NCBI GenBank assembly: GCA_964558875.1
Contig: CAZLGM010000008.1
Span: forward strand, 1-35,137
Length of the DNA: 35,137 nucleotides
From: CAZLGM01 sp964558875
Lineage (GTDB): Bacteria; Desulfobacterota; Desulfobulbia; Desulfobulbales; Desulfocapsaceae
Direction of reading: 5' to 3'
The position numbers and the translations under genes are program-made. The notes beneath the pieces are model-generated. The model was not told the origin of the DNA. It saw only the letters and a list, made by a program, of their open reading frames with translations, and did no database searches. Positions 7,738 to 15,349 of the stretch are shown piece by piece; position 1 is the stretch's first letter, and every line of letters starts with the position of its first letter.

Positions 7738-9365
7738 TGCACAGCCTCAAGCTTTAGCCATTTGCTCCAGTTCCCCTTTTCAACGTTTCTGACACGTAAT
7801 CGAAAAGGACTGTTGGGAATGATCCAGGTCTCCCAGAATTTCTGTTCAATCGTGCCAAAATCCTTTATCGGTCCATCGCTGGTGATCTCACCGGTGATGG
7901 CTGTCTTGCCGACTCCGGCTCGGTACTGGATAATATACTGTTTATTGTGACTGCCGGTCCATTCAAGCTGGAATTTCCCAGCCAGGTTGGTATAGCTGTA
8001 GAGACCGTCTTTTAAAGGCCTGATCCAACGTGGACCGGACTTTCCCTTGATTTCCCGAGGTTTGGACTGGTGGCTGACAGGCCTGACAACCATTTTGTCG
8101 AGGGCTTCTGTTAACCGCTCCATCAAACGCTTCGTTTCTGTAGCCAGGGTCTTGACCAGGTTGTTATTTTCCAATGGGTCTTTTGACAGGTCATAGAGGC
8201 GGGGAATAATCGAACCTTCTCTGTCAATACGTACCAGCAATTTCAGGTCCCGGTCAATCAGCCCATATTCAAAATACCGGATATTGGTATGATCAGGCTC
8301 GGCAAAACCGCCGCCTGAAGTCATGGCCATCCAGGTTGAGGCTGTATAGCCCTGCTTTAGAAGGTTAGTACCGGAAAATGGGATTTCCGGTTGAATATCC
8401 AGAAGGCCGAACAGGGTGGGCATCAGGTCGATGTGGGAGCTGTTGTGCTGTGCAATGCTGCCTGCATCATGCTTGATCATCTCAGGAAGCCAGATAAATA
8501 GAGGGATTCTGACGATTTCCTCGTGTAAATGTCCTTGAAGGGTGGTCGAGGCATGGCCGACAGAGCCCCGTTCCCCATGTTCGTCCCCATGGTCGGCGGT
8601 GACAATCAATATGCTGTTGCGGTGCAATCCGCTTTTTCTAAAAAAAGTCCAGAACGATTCGAACCAGTGGTCAAATTCCTTGACAGCCCCACCTTGTATT
8701 CGATGAATAATGGCGGCATCACTTTTTTTAAAACGGTACTGATCGTGATGCAGTGCCGATTTTGTAACAACTGTCTGGAGCCTTGCTGTGAGTCGGTTAT
8801 CGCTATTATCCACCTCTTTCTTCCAGTTATGACGAAATTTCTTCGAAGCTTTGTATGGCAGGTGGGTATGGGTGTAATGGTGCCAAAAGAAGAAAGGCTG
8901 CTTGTCGTTTTTTTTCTGAGCCAGATAATATTTAAGATTAGAACCGCCAGTGTTGAGAGACAGGCCGAGATTCCGGTAAATATCCATAGCCATGAAACTT
9001 TGTAACCCCTCAACAGTATAGCCATGTTCCGTTAGTTGTTCCAGGGGAAGAACAAGGTCTGGGTCGACGGATTGACCTCTGGTATGCACTCCGCTTTGAA
9101 AAGGGGACAACCCAGTGAGCAGACTGACCATATTAGCGCCGGTCCAGCCGGAAATCGCCCGGTGGCCGGCAAATGAAATGGAGTTTTCAGCCTTTTTTAA
9201 AAGCACCGGACAGTTCTTCCTGGTTACCAGGTCGTTTCGCAAACTTTCTACGGTTATGACGATAACGTTGATCTTCCTGTCCTGGTACAGGTTGTCAGCA
9301 GACCTATACAGCAGGAAACCAAAGAGAAGCAATGCCAAACTAGTCGAAAGAAAGCGTAGCCACAT
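7734..9365 (-). CDS. Sulfatase-fold membrane-anchored phosphotransferase-like enzyme
   Basis: This is a 543-aa alkaline-phosphatase-superfamily protein with one N-terminal membrane helix (residues 2-20) and an exported catalytic domain. The first metal ligand is Glu40 (VITVESLRND). The nucleophile position holds Thr75 (WTGANMVSLLTG) where sulfatases have Cys or Ser in CxPxR. The second metal motif is TADHGDEHGERGSVGH (D258, H259). A Glu/Thr pair is the hallmark of LtaS-type phosphoglycerol and EptA-type phosphoethanolamine transferases, so transfer of a phosphate head group to an envelope polymer is more likely than sulfate hydrolysis. The last ~100 residues form an extra domain. The ATG at 9365 is used; a GTG at 9416 is possible. 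Either overlaps the end of the VanZ-like gene. Confidence 0.82.
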   Translation of the reverse strand: MWLRFLSTSLALLLFGFLLYRSADNLYQDRKINVIVITVESLRNDLVTRKNCPVLLKKAENSISFAGHRAISGWTGANMVSLLTGLSPFQSGVHTRGQSVDPDLVLPLEQLTEHGYTVEGLQSFMAMDIYRNLGLSLNTGGSNLKYYLAQKKNDKQPFFFWHHYTHTHLPYKASKKFRHNWKKEVDNSDNRLTARLQTVVTKSALHHDQYRFKKSDAAIIHRIQGGAVKEFDHWFESFWTFFRKSGLHRNSILIVTADHGDEHGERGSVGHASTTLQGHLHEEIVRIPLFIWLPEMIKHDAGSIAQHNSSHIDLMPTLFGLLDIQPEIPFSGTNLLKQGYTASTWMAMTSGGGFAEPDHTNIRYFEYGLIDRDLKLLVRIDREGSIIPRLYDLSKDPLENNNLVKTLATETKRLMERLTEALDKMVVRPVSHQSKPREIKGKSGPRWIRPLKDGLYSYTNLAGKFQLEWTGSHNKQYIIQYRAGVGKTAITGEITSDGPIKDFGTIEQKFWETWIIPNSPFRLRVRNVEKGNWSKWLKLEAVQ

Positions 9366-10170
9366 GGGAAACGGGGAGGTAGAGGAAAAACAGAAATGAT
9401 GTCCAGGAAAGGACACTCAATCCATATCTGTATTGGCTGCCAAAGTGGCGAAAATAAAAGGCAAAAAACACCGAAGCGGCACCAAGAGGGAGAAACGGCC
9501 AGTATGGAAGGTCAAACTGTTTATATTGAGCCAGGGGAAAAACCAGGCAGACCACCGCGAACACCAGCCAGATAAGATAGCACATGGAAAGAGGATCAAG
9601 GGGACCGTCCCTGCCAGGTCTGTCGCTGGTGGAGGAAAACAGGGAAGCGGAGTGCCAGATCATGCCGCCACCAAATCCGGACAGTGTGTCTGTTGATAAA
9701 TCCGTCAGACCATATGTCCTTGATGAATGAAAACCCTGTAGCAATTCGTCATGAATGCCCAGCAAAGAAGTCATGGCCGCAGAAAAAAATAATAGAGACA
9801 GACCATCTAACCTGGATGACATGATATATCGAACAAGAAGCGACAACAGCAGGTATTCCGGAATATGGATTCGTTTGATGGGAGCACTGGTGTCGGGAAT
9901 CAGCAGGGCTCCCAGGCAGCAGATCATGCCGACTGCTGCCCACTTCCAGTCGACTTCGACCCCTTTGCTTATTGCCCTTTTTAGAAAAACTGCAATAACA
10001 GCCAGACAGAGAAGGGTAATAGCAATCGGTAGAATAGCCATGATCTCTTCGCCAAGGAGCTTGTAAAACCAGCGCCAGACCACAAAGAGATTGACATAGA
10101 GCAGGGTCAACAGAAACGCGGAGCCGTAAAGGAAAGCAGGTCGAAGGTAAACGAAGAAAAAAGAAGGCAA
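9340..10170 (-). CDS. VanZ-like polytopic membrane protein
   Basis: This 276-aa protein has about eight hydrophobic segments. VanZ-family signatures are visible: HIPEYLLLSLL (H..EY), GIHDELLQGFH (DE..Q) and TYGLTDLSTDTLSGFGG (R....D...D...G). VanZ-family proteins are integral membrane proteins linked to envelope functions and glycopeptide resistance; the reaction is unknown. The start is TTG at 10168-10170, with AGGAG about 10 nt before it. It is the first gene of a three-gene overlapping operon with the sulfatase-fold enzyme and the repeat protein, which suggests a joint role in modifying the envelope. Confidence 0.75.
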   Translation of the reverse strand: MPSFFFVYLRPAFLYGSAFLLTLLYVNLFVVWRWFYKLLGEEIMAILPIAITLLCLAVIAVFLKRAISKGVEVDWKWAAVGMICCLGALLIPDTSAPIKRIHIPEYLLLSLLVRYIMSSRLDGLSLLFFSAAMTSLLGIHDELLQGFHSSRTYGLTDLSTDTLSGFGGGMIWHSASLFSSTSDRPGRDGPLDPLSMCYLIWLVFAVVCLVFPLAQYKQFDLPYWPFLPLGAASVFFAFYFRHFGSQYRYGLSVLSWTSFLFFLYLPVSHVATLSFD

Positions 10171-10448
10171 AGTTTGTCAGCTCCTAACCCGGATTTACGA
10201 GAATACTGCTGAATGTTGTCGCTCATCTTTGCTTACGGATCAGAGTCTGTGCTTACCTGTCGGGCAGCAAGCAGCTGAAGAATCCTTGGCAGAAGATAGA
10301 TCGCAGGCAATATTATTTTCTTACTAAGTATCTGTGGTATTAGAAAGAAATATACCCGACCCGGAAATGAATAACAAATTCAAGGTATTATCAATATGAT
10401 AAAAACGATAAATATCAGTATGTTAATAGTCTGGCAGCCAGGCTTGTA
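10171..10448. other. AT-rich intergenic region, no gene seen
   Basis: This is a 278-nt gap between the end of the choice-of-anchor I gene and the start of the VanZ-like gene, both on the minus strand. It has scattered AT-rich sequence near 10370-10430 but no clear hairpin with a T-tract and no promoter I would defend. Confidence 0.5.
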
Positions 10449-12278
10449 TCACGGGTTCAGATTGTAGACAACGTTGTAAAAGGTGATATTGCCACTGACC
10501 TCGTTACCCACCATGATCATCGGTTTCGCAGTAGGGCTGTCTTCGGCCTTGATAAAGATAATACCCTCCGGTGCAAGATCATCTGTTCTAAGCATGCAGG
10601 TTTCAACTCGGTTGTCCTGATGTTGGTCAAAACGGCGGTTGATAATATAGTCGTTGAAAATTACGTTGGCAGGGTTGGTGATATCATAAATCATGATACC
10701 ACCCACCCTTTCCAGGCCGATGAAGGCATATGTTCGACCATTGATTTCACCGATAACAAGGGCTTCCGGTTCCGGCCCCTTATCATCACTGCGGTCGTCA
10801 AAAATGACCCTGTCAGCTGAGGAGTTGAACCCTTCTGTAGAGAGTCTGCTCGCCGTTATTTGTTCAAAGTCACTGCCGCTGTCATAGACCAGGCGCGCCC
10901 TGTCGATTCTTTTGTAATTATCGGCCTCCCAAATGGAAAATGAGCGTGCTCCGAATGAGTAGAGTTTTACAAAATATCCATGTGCGTTTTTTCCAAGACT
11001 GTTGGAGATTCTCAGGCGGCCCAACTGTTTTTTCTTTTGAAGTTCTTTATCCTCAGCCAATGCGTCTGCCAGCCTGACTCGGTGTACCCTGGTCTTTTCA
11101 CTGAAAAAAGTGATGGTCTTCACTTTTTCATCTTCAATCCAACCGATAGAATACTGCCGACTCTCACCCTCATTGGCAGTAACCAGATAGGTCTTGCCGC
11201 CGCTGATATAGGAATCGATGGCGTCAGGCTGATAACGTCCAAGGACCGGCCAGTTCCTGATGTTGATAGTATTGTCCATATTGCTGGCGTCAAGCTCATT
11301 GCCTGGTCGGCTATGGTCCTTTTCTCCCAGACCGATGATATTGGTTACTTTTGCCGATTTCAGATCCACAATGGCAATTCCATTGTTTTCCTGGAGAGTG
11401 ACGAACGCCTTTCCGTTTCGTGTTGTCACGTATTCCGGCTCCAGGTCTTCAGCAACAGTCGCTTCCCTTTTAGGTTTCAATTGGAAACGAAGTCCTTCTC
11501 TGGTTTTCATACGGGCCAGTTTTTCCGGATCAGCAGGCAGGGAATTCAACCGTCCATAGATATTGATGCCTGCTTCCTGTAATCTTTCTTTTTCAAATGA
11601 ATTAAACTGTGCTTCCCGATGGACTGCTTTTTCAGGGCTGCCGCTGATATCAATAATCGATATGGAACCAATGGGATCATGGGTATAGTAGGTGTTCGGT
11701 TCCCCTTCGTTGGCGGTGATGATAGTGTTGCCGTCCTCACTGAAACAGATGGAGTCGGGCATAAAACCAACAGTGATGGTTGCCAGCGGTGTATGGAATT
11801 GTGTTGCCGAAGACTGGTAGACAATAACTTGTCCCCGGATCTGTCTTGGCTCCGGGCTGTTGTCGTCTGGAACTCTGGATTCGACAGCAAGTGCCACCAG
11901 TCCGTTTTTTACGGCAATGCTGTTGACCTCCCGATTCGGCTCTGTTGGAATCTCATATATTTTTTTTGGTCTTGCCGGGTCGGAAACGTCCAGTACCCAG
12001 ACAGATGACCGAAAACCGTTGACCGAGAACAACCGTTTTGAAGCAGGGTCATAGGCGATGATCTCAACGGCGGATTGCCCAAAAGTACCCGTTTCAAATT
12101 TTCCTATTTTTTTCAGTGTGATGGTCCGTACAGGTTGAGAGGTGACCTGATGACTCCGAGTTGTCAGGCTGGAAGCTGTGATATGGGCAGCCGATTGGTG
12201 TGGAATCCATCCTGTCACAAGACAAACACAGAATATCAGCAGCCGGCTGATTGATGGTGTATGGTGAAAGAGGTTCAC
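10449..12278 (-). CDS. Secreted choice-of-anchor I family beta-propeller protein
   Basis: This 609-aa protein has a signal peptide (residues 1-31, ending near HQSAAH). The body is a propeller-like repeat series with LFSVNGFRSSVWVLDVSDP, SICFSEDGNTIITANEGEP, TYLVTANEGES and KGPEPEALVIGEI motifs. This matches the choice-of-anchor I domain proteins, some of which are annotated as alkaline phosphatase or mesenchyme-specific glycoprotein homologues; enzymatic activity here is not shown. The start is GTG at 12276-12278. It begins 24 nt after the Na/Pi cotransporter gene on the same strand, so it is probably cotranscribed, and a role in phosphate scavenging is a plausible inference from that. Confidence 0.82.
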   Translation of the reverse strand: MNLFHHTPSISRLLIFCVCLVTGWIPHQSAAHITASSLTTRSHQVTSQPVRTITLKKIGKFETGTFGQSAVEIIAYDPASKRLFSVNGFRSSVWVLDVSDPARPKKIYEIPTEPNREVNSIAVKNGLVALAVESRVPDDNSPEPRQIRGQVIVYQSSATQFHTPLATITVGFMPDSICFSEDGNTIITANEGEPNTYYTHDPIGSISIIDISGSPEKAVHREAQFNSFEKERLQEAGINIYGRLNSLPADPEKLARMKTREGLRFQLKPKREATVAEDLEPEYVTTRNGKAFVTLQENNGIAIVDLKSAKVTNIIGLGEKDHSRPGNELDASNMDNTINIRNWPVLGRYQPDAIDSYISGGKTYLVTANEGESRQYSIGWIEDEKVKTITFFSEKTRVHRVRLADALAEDKELQKKKQLGRLRISNSLGKNAHGYFVKLYSFGARSFSIWEADNYKRIDRARLVYDSGSDFEQITASRLSTEGFNSSADRVIFDDRSDDKGPEPEALVIGEINGRTYAFIGLERVGGIMIYDITNPANVIFNDYIINRRFDQHQDNRVETCMLRTDDLAPEGIIFIKAEDSPTAKPMIMVGNEVSGNITFYNVVYNLNP

Positions 12279-12302
12279 GCCATCCCGGGGGAAAAAGTAA
12301 AA

Positions 12303-14135
12303 CTATTTTGATTGGTCTTTATCGTCAGATTGTTGTTGATCAATCTGGTTATTGTTGTTCTCCTGCTTTGCCAGTAAGCCACTTTTCAACATTTTTTTTG
12401 CAATTTCAACGCAGTATATATTGATTTGGTTCAGGGCGTCCATCAGCTCCATATGTATTCTATGGGTGTCGACCGAGGCTTCTTTCATGGCAAGCATTCT
12501 CTCTAAATGATGATGGCGCAGCTGTGAATCTAGCTCAGCGTAACTTCTTTTTTTCTTTTGAACCTTCTTAGCCAGTGAGGCATCCATCTTTGTCATCATC
12601 TGCATGATTCGGTCCAGCTGTTTCCCCACTTTATCATGGTATCTGACCAACTCTTTTTTCCCTTCGCTTGAGAAATCCCTGTTTAGTTTTTCTTTTTTAG
12701 CGAGTAGCGGGACAATCTGCTTAATGATCACATCGCCGATCCGCTCCATGGAATCGAGCAGGGAGATCAGGCCGTTTACCTCGGACCCCTGGCCTTTTGC
12801 CAGTTCCTGTCGACTGATATCAAGCAGATATCGCCTGATCTTGTCTTCCAGAAAGTTGATCTTTTTTTCCCGCATAAAGATTCCCTGGATCAACGAAAGC
12901 TGTTTGGGGTAGATCATGTCCCGCTTCGGCTCGTTGGTGATAAAAGGTGTTATGGCGGCACGATGCATGCGGCTGAGGATTTTCGCCATTCGGGCAATTT
13001 CGTTACTTGCCAGTTGCAAGGCAATGGCCGGAGTGGAGATGATCGAGTCATCCAGATGCCAGGTTGCCGGATCGAGTCCTTTTTCACGGGGCTCGTCGGG
13101 CAGTATGCGGAAGATCAACCAGGCGAAAAAGGAAATAAATGGAAGAAAAACAAGCCCGATGGAGAGATTAAAGATCGTATGGGCATTGGCTACCTGTCTG
13201 GCAGTGCCTGAATTCATGATTGAGTCGATAGATCGGATGAGTTCGGCAAACTGTGGAATCCAGAAGATAAAGAGCAGTACCCCGCAACTATTGAAGAGCA
13301 CGTGGGCAAGGGCAACCCGTTTGGCCTCCCGCGTGGTGCCGATGCTGGCAAGTCCGGCTGTGATGCAGGTGCCGATGTTGGAACCCAGAATAATCGGAAT
13401 ACCCGCTTCAATGGTGACCAGACCCTGTTGGGCCAGAACGATAACCACACCGGTGGAGGCGCTTGAGCTTTGAACAAGAGCGGTGAACAGTGCGCCGGCC
13501 AGGATGCCGAGTACAGGATTTTCCAACCCTTCCATCATCCCCATGAATTCGGAGTAGGTCCGGAGCGGTTTCATGGTATCGCTCATCAACTTCATTCCAT
13601 AAAATAAAATGCCGAAACCCAGCAGAATATCACCAATGCTTCGTATCCTGTCGTTTTTACCGAACAGCCGGATTCCAAATCCTCCAATGATCATGACGAG
13701 GGCGTAATCCGTCAACTTGAAGGCAACCATCTGAGCAGTGATGGTTGTACCGATATTGGCCCCAAGGATAACACCGAGAGATTGAGTAAAGCTCATCAAT
13801 CCGGCCTGGACGAAACTGACCAGCATCACCGTTGTGGCACTTGATGACTGGATGACCATGGTGACGAATCCGCCGACCAGCATACCGATAAACCGGTTGC
13901 GGGTTAGGGTGGCCAGGAAGGAGCGCATTTGATTCCCGGCGCTTCTTTTCATCCCTTCGCTCATTTTCTCCATACCGTATAAAAAGAAGGCAAGACCACC
14001 CAACAGACCGATGCAGAGCATCGGCCATGAGATGGCTTGGCTGTCATCGCCTGCGGCCAGAGCCGTAGTGTACGGGAGAATAACAGCTAGAGCCGTAATG
14101 AGGACAGGTGTAAAATGTCGGGTATTTAGTATCAT
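12303..14135 (-). CDS. Na/Pi cotransporter family protein with PhoU-like C-terminus
   Basis: This 610-aa inner-membrane protein starts with a signal-like helix. It carries the two inverted PF02690 repeats, each with the QSSSA signature (VIQSSSATTVMLVSF and LVQSSSASTGVVIVL), and the GANIGTTITAQ / GSNIGTCITAG motifs. About 230 C-terminal residues form a helical PhoU-like domain (LLDSMERIGDVI). The family includes NptA and YjbB, which move phosphate with sodium; in bacteria it may act as a phosphate exporter. It is the first gene of a two-gene unit with the choice-of-anchor I protein. No clear Pho box is visible in the 400-nt upstream gap. Confidence 0.9.
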   Translation of the reverse strand: MILNTRHFTPVLITALAVILPYTTALAAGDDSQAISWPMLCIGLLGGLAFFLYGMEKMSEGMKRSAGNQMRSFLATLTRNRFIGMLVGGFVTMVIQSSSATTVMLVSFVQAGLMSFTQSLGVILGANIGTTITAQMVAFKLTDYALVMIIGGFGIRLFGKNDRIRSIGDILLGFGILFYGMKLMSDTMKPLRTYSEFMGMMEGLENPVLGILAGALFTALVQSSSASTGVVIVLAQQGLVTIEAGIPIILGSNIGTCITAGLASIGTTREAKRVALAHVLFNSCGVLLFIFWIPQFAELIRSIDSIMNSGTARQVANAHTIFNLSIGLVFLPFISFFAWLIFRILPDEPREKGLDPATWHLDDSIISTPAIALQLASNEIARMAKILSRMHRAAITPFITNEPKRDMIYPKQLSLIQGIFMREKKINFLEDKIRRYLLDISRQELAKGQGSEVNGLISLLDSMERIGDVIIKQIVPLLAKKEKLNRDFSSEGKKELVRYHDKVGKQLDRIMQMMTKMDASLAKKVQKKKRSYAELDSQLRHHHLERMLAMKEASVDTHRIHMELMDALNQINIYCVEIAKKMLKSGLLAKQENNNNQIDQQQSDDKDQSK

Positions 14136-14283
14136 AGGAAAGGTCTAGGTTAGTCAGCCGAAAAATCTAATGGCCGGAAAAGTTATACTATCACCTTATT
14201 AGAAGTTCAAGTTCCTTTGTATAGAACCATACATCAAGAGTCGTTCGGAATAAACAACATACGTAACACGAATGGCTTTGATT

Positions 14284-14365
14284 CCCGGCATAGCCGGGGG
14301 GCAAATGTGCGAAGCACTTATGTTTTAATGAGCAGCGTTATCCGTTGGCATAGCCGGCTGTTTTT
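14284..14365. repeat. Twin GGCATAGCC hairpins in the 14136-14537 gap
   Basis: The 402-nt gap between the divergent Na/Pi and rhodanese genes contains CCCGGC-ATA-GCCGGG (14284-14298), then a GTGC-GAA-GCAC hairpin, then a second GGCATAGCC copy followed by GGCTGTTTTT (to 14365). The last part could act as a + strand terminator. The set looks like a short dispersed repeat or leader structure. No gene is visible in the rest of the gap. Confidence 0.4.
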
Positions 14366-14537
14366 ACAATTTATGGTAAAACCGTTGGGCAATAATAATC
14401 TGTTGACATCAATCGGTTCATCTTTTAACGATAAGAGTTGAATCCTGGTAATTTGATTGATTTGTTCGACGCCAGTGACACTGCCTATAATAAAACTGAG
14501 TTTGTTTCACATTGTCCTGTAATTGATGGAGGAATCA

Positions 14538-15293
14538 ATGCGTTATATTTTTTTCCGTTCACTTGTGTTGGTTTTGCTGCTCTCTGCTCCCGCTTTTGCA
14601 GAAGACTACCAGGAAATCAGCGCTCCGGAAGTAAAAAATATGATGGAAAACACCAATGTAAAGGTGATTCATGTGCTGAGTTCCATTGAGTATAAGATGC
14701 AGCATATACCCGGTTCCATCAATATCCCGGTGATCAAAATAAAAACCAGCAAGTTGTTGCCGCCAAATAAAAATATGCCAATTATTTTTTACTGTATGGG
14801 CCATAAATGACCTTACACAAAACGGGCCGCAAGGATTGCGGTCGATAAAGGATATAAAAAAGTCTACGCGTTTATCGGCGGCATTCCTGAATGGCAGAAA
14901 TACAATTATCCGATGGATATCAACGAATCGTGGCGGAAAATCAAGGTGAAGAAATTTTCACCGGACAAACTGTCCCAATTGCTGAATGATGGGACCAATT
15001 ATTATCTCCTGGATGTACGTCCTCATAATTACAAACGAAACAGATCGTTTATCGAAGACTCCTTTTTCTGCCCACTTGTCCATCTGAGTGATCGCTACAA
15101 AGAAATTCCCAAGAATCGTGAGATTCTTATCACAGACTGGGCGATGAAACAGTCTCCTACAGCGGCAAAATTTTTAATAACTAAAGGATATAAAATCAAA
15201 GGTGTCCTCAAAGGTGGAATTGAGAGATGGCAGATAGAGCACAAACCGACTCATGAAAGAGAGATCCCAAAAACCTTGCCGCCGCTTCACTGA
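14538..15293 (+). CDS. Tandem rhodanese, predicted selenoprotein (UGA = Sec91)
   Basis: This is a 251-residue exported protein if UGA at 14808-14810 is read as selenocysteine. GGAGG lies 5 nt before the ATG. A signal peptide (residues 1-21, ending PAFA) precedes two rhodanese domains. In domain 1 (about 25-121) the loop reads IIFYCMGHK-U-PYTKRAA, so Cys86 and Sec91 lie five residues apart; after the UGA the same frame gives the expected rhodanese end GYKKVYAFIGGIPEWQ. Domain 2 (about 135-232, LLDVRPHNYK to VLKGGIERW) has Asp200 where the catalytic Cys should be and is probably inactive. A SECIS-like hairpin follows the UGA. Rhodaneses transfer sulfane sulfur; with Sec this could be a periplasmic persulfide or selenium-handling enzyme (inference). 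A pseudogene is the less likely alternative, since the frame is otherwise intact. Confidence 0.85.
14808..14843 (+). promoter_or_regulatory. UGA codon with bacterial SECIS-like stem-loop (rhodanese)
   Basis: After the UGA (14808-14810), GGCCGCA (14825-14831) pairs with TGCGGTC (14837-14843) in a 7-bp stem with one G-U, closing a 5-nt AGGAT loop. The loop G lies 26 nt from the U of UGA. The GCA-AGG-loop-TGC arrangement and distance resemble the SelB-binding apical part of E. coli fdhF SECIS. Confidence 0.75.
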
Positions 15294-15349
15294 CCGATAT
15301 CATTCAGGTTTACTGTAAACCGCTGCGCAATACTACTCCTTAAAGTTTT

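Noticed and set aside
7734..9365. Classical sulfatase
   Set aside because: The CxPxR/SxPxR formylglycine motif is absent; the nucleophile position is Thr75 and the first metal ligand is Glu40.
14538..14810. Rhodanese gene as a truncated 90-aa gene or pseudogene
   Set aside because: The frame continues after a single TGA with conserved rhodanese sequence, no frameshift, and a SECIS-like hairpin, so Sec decoding explains it better.
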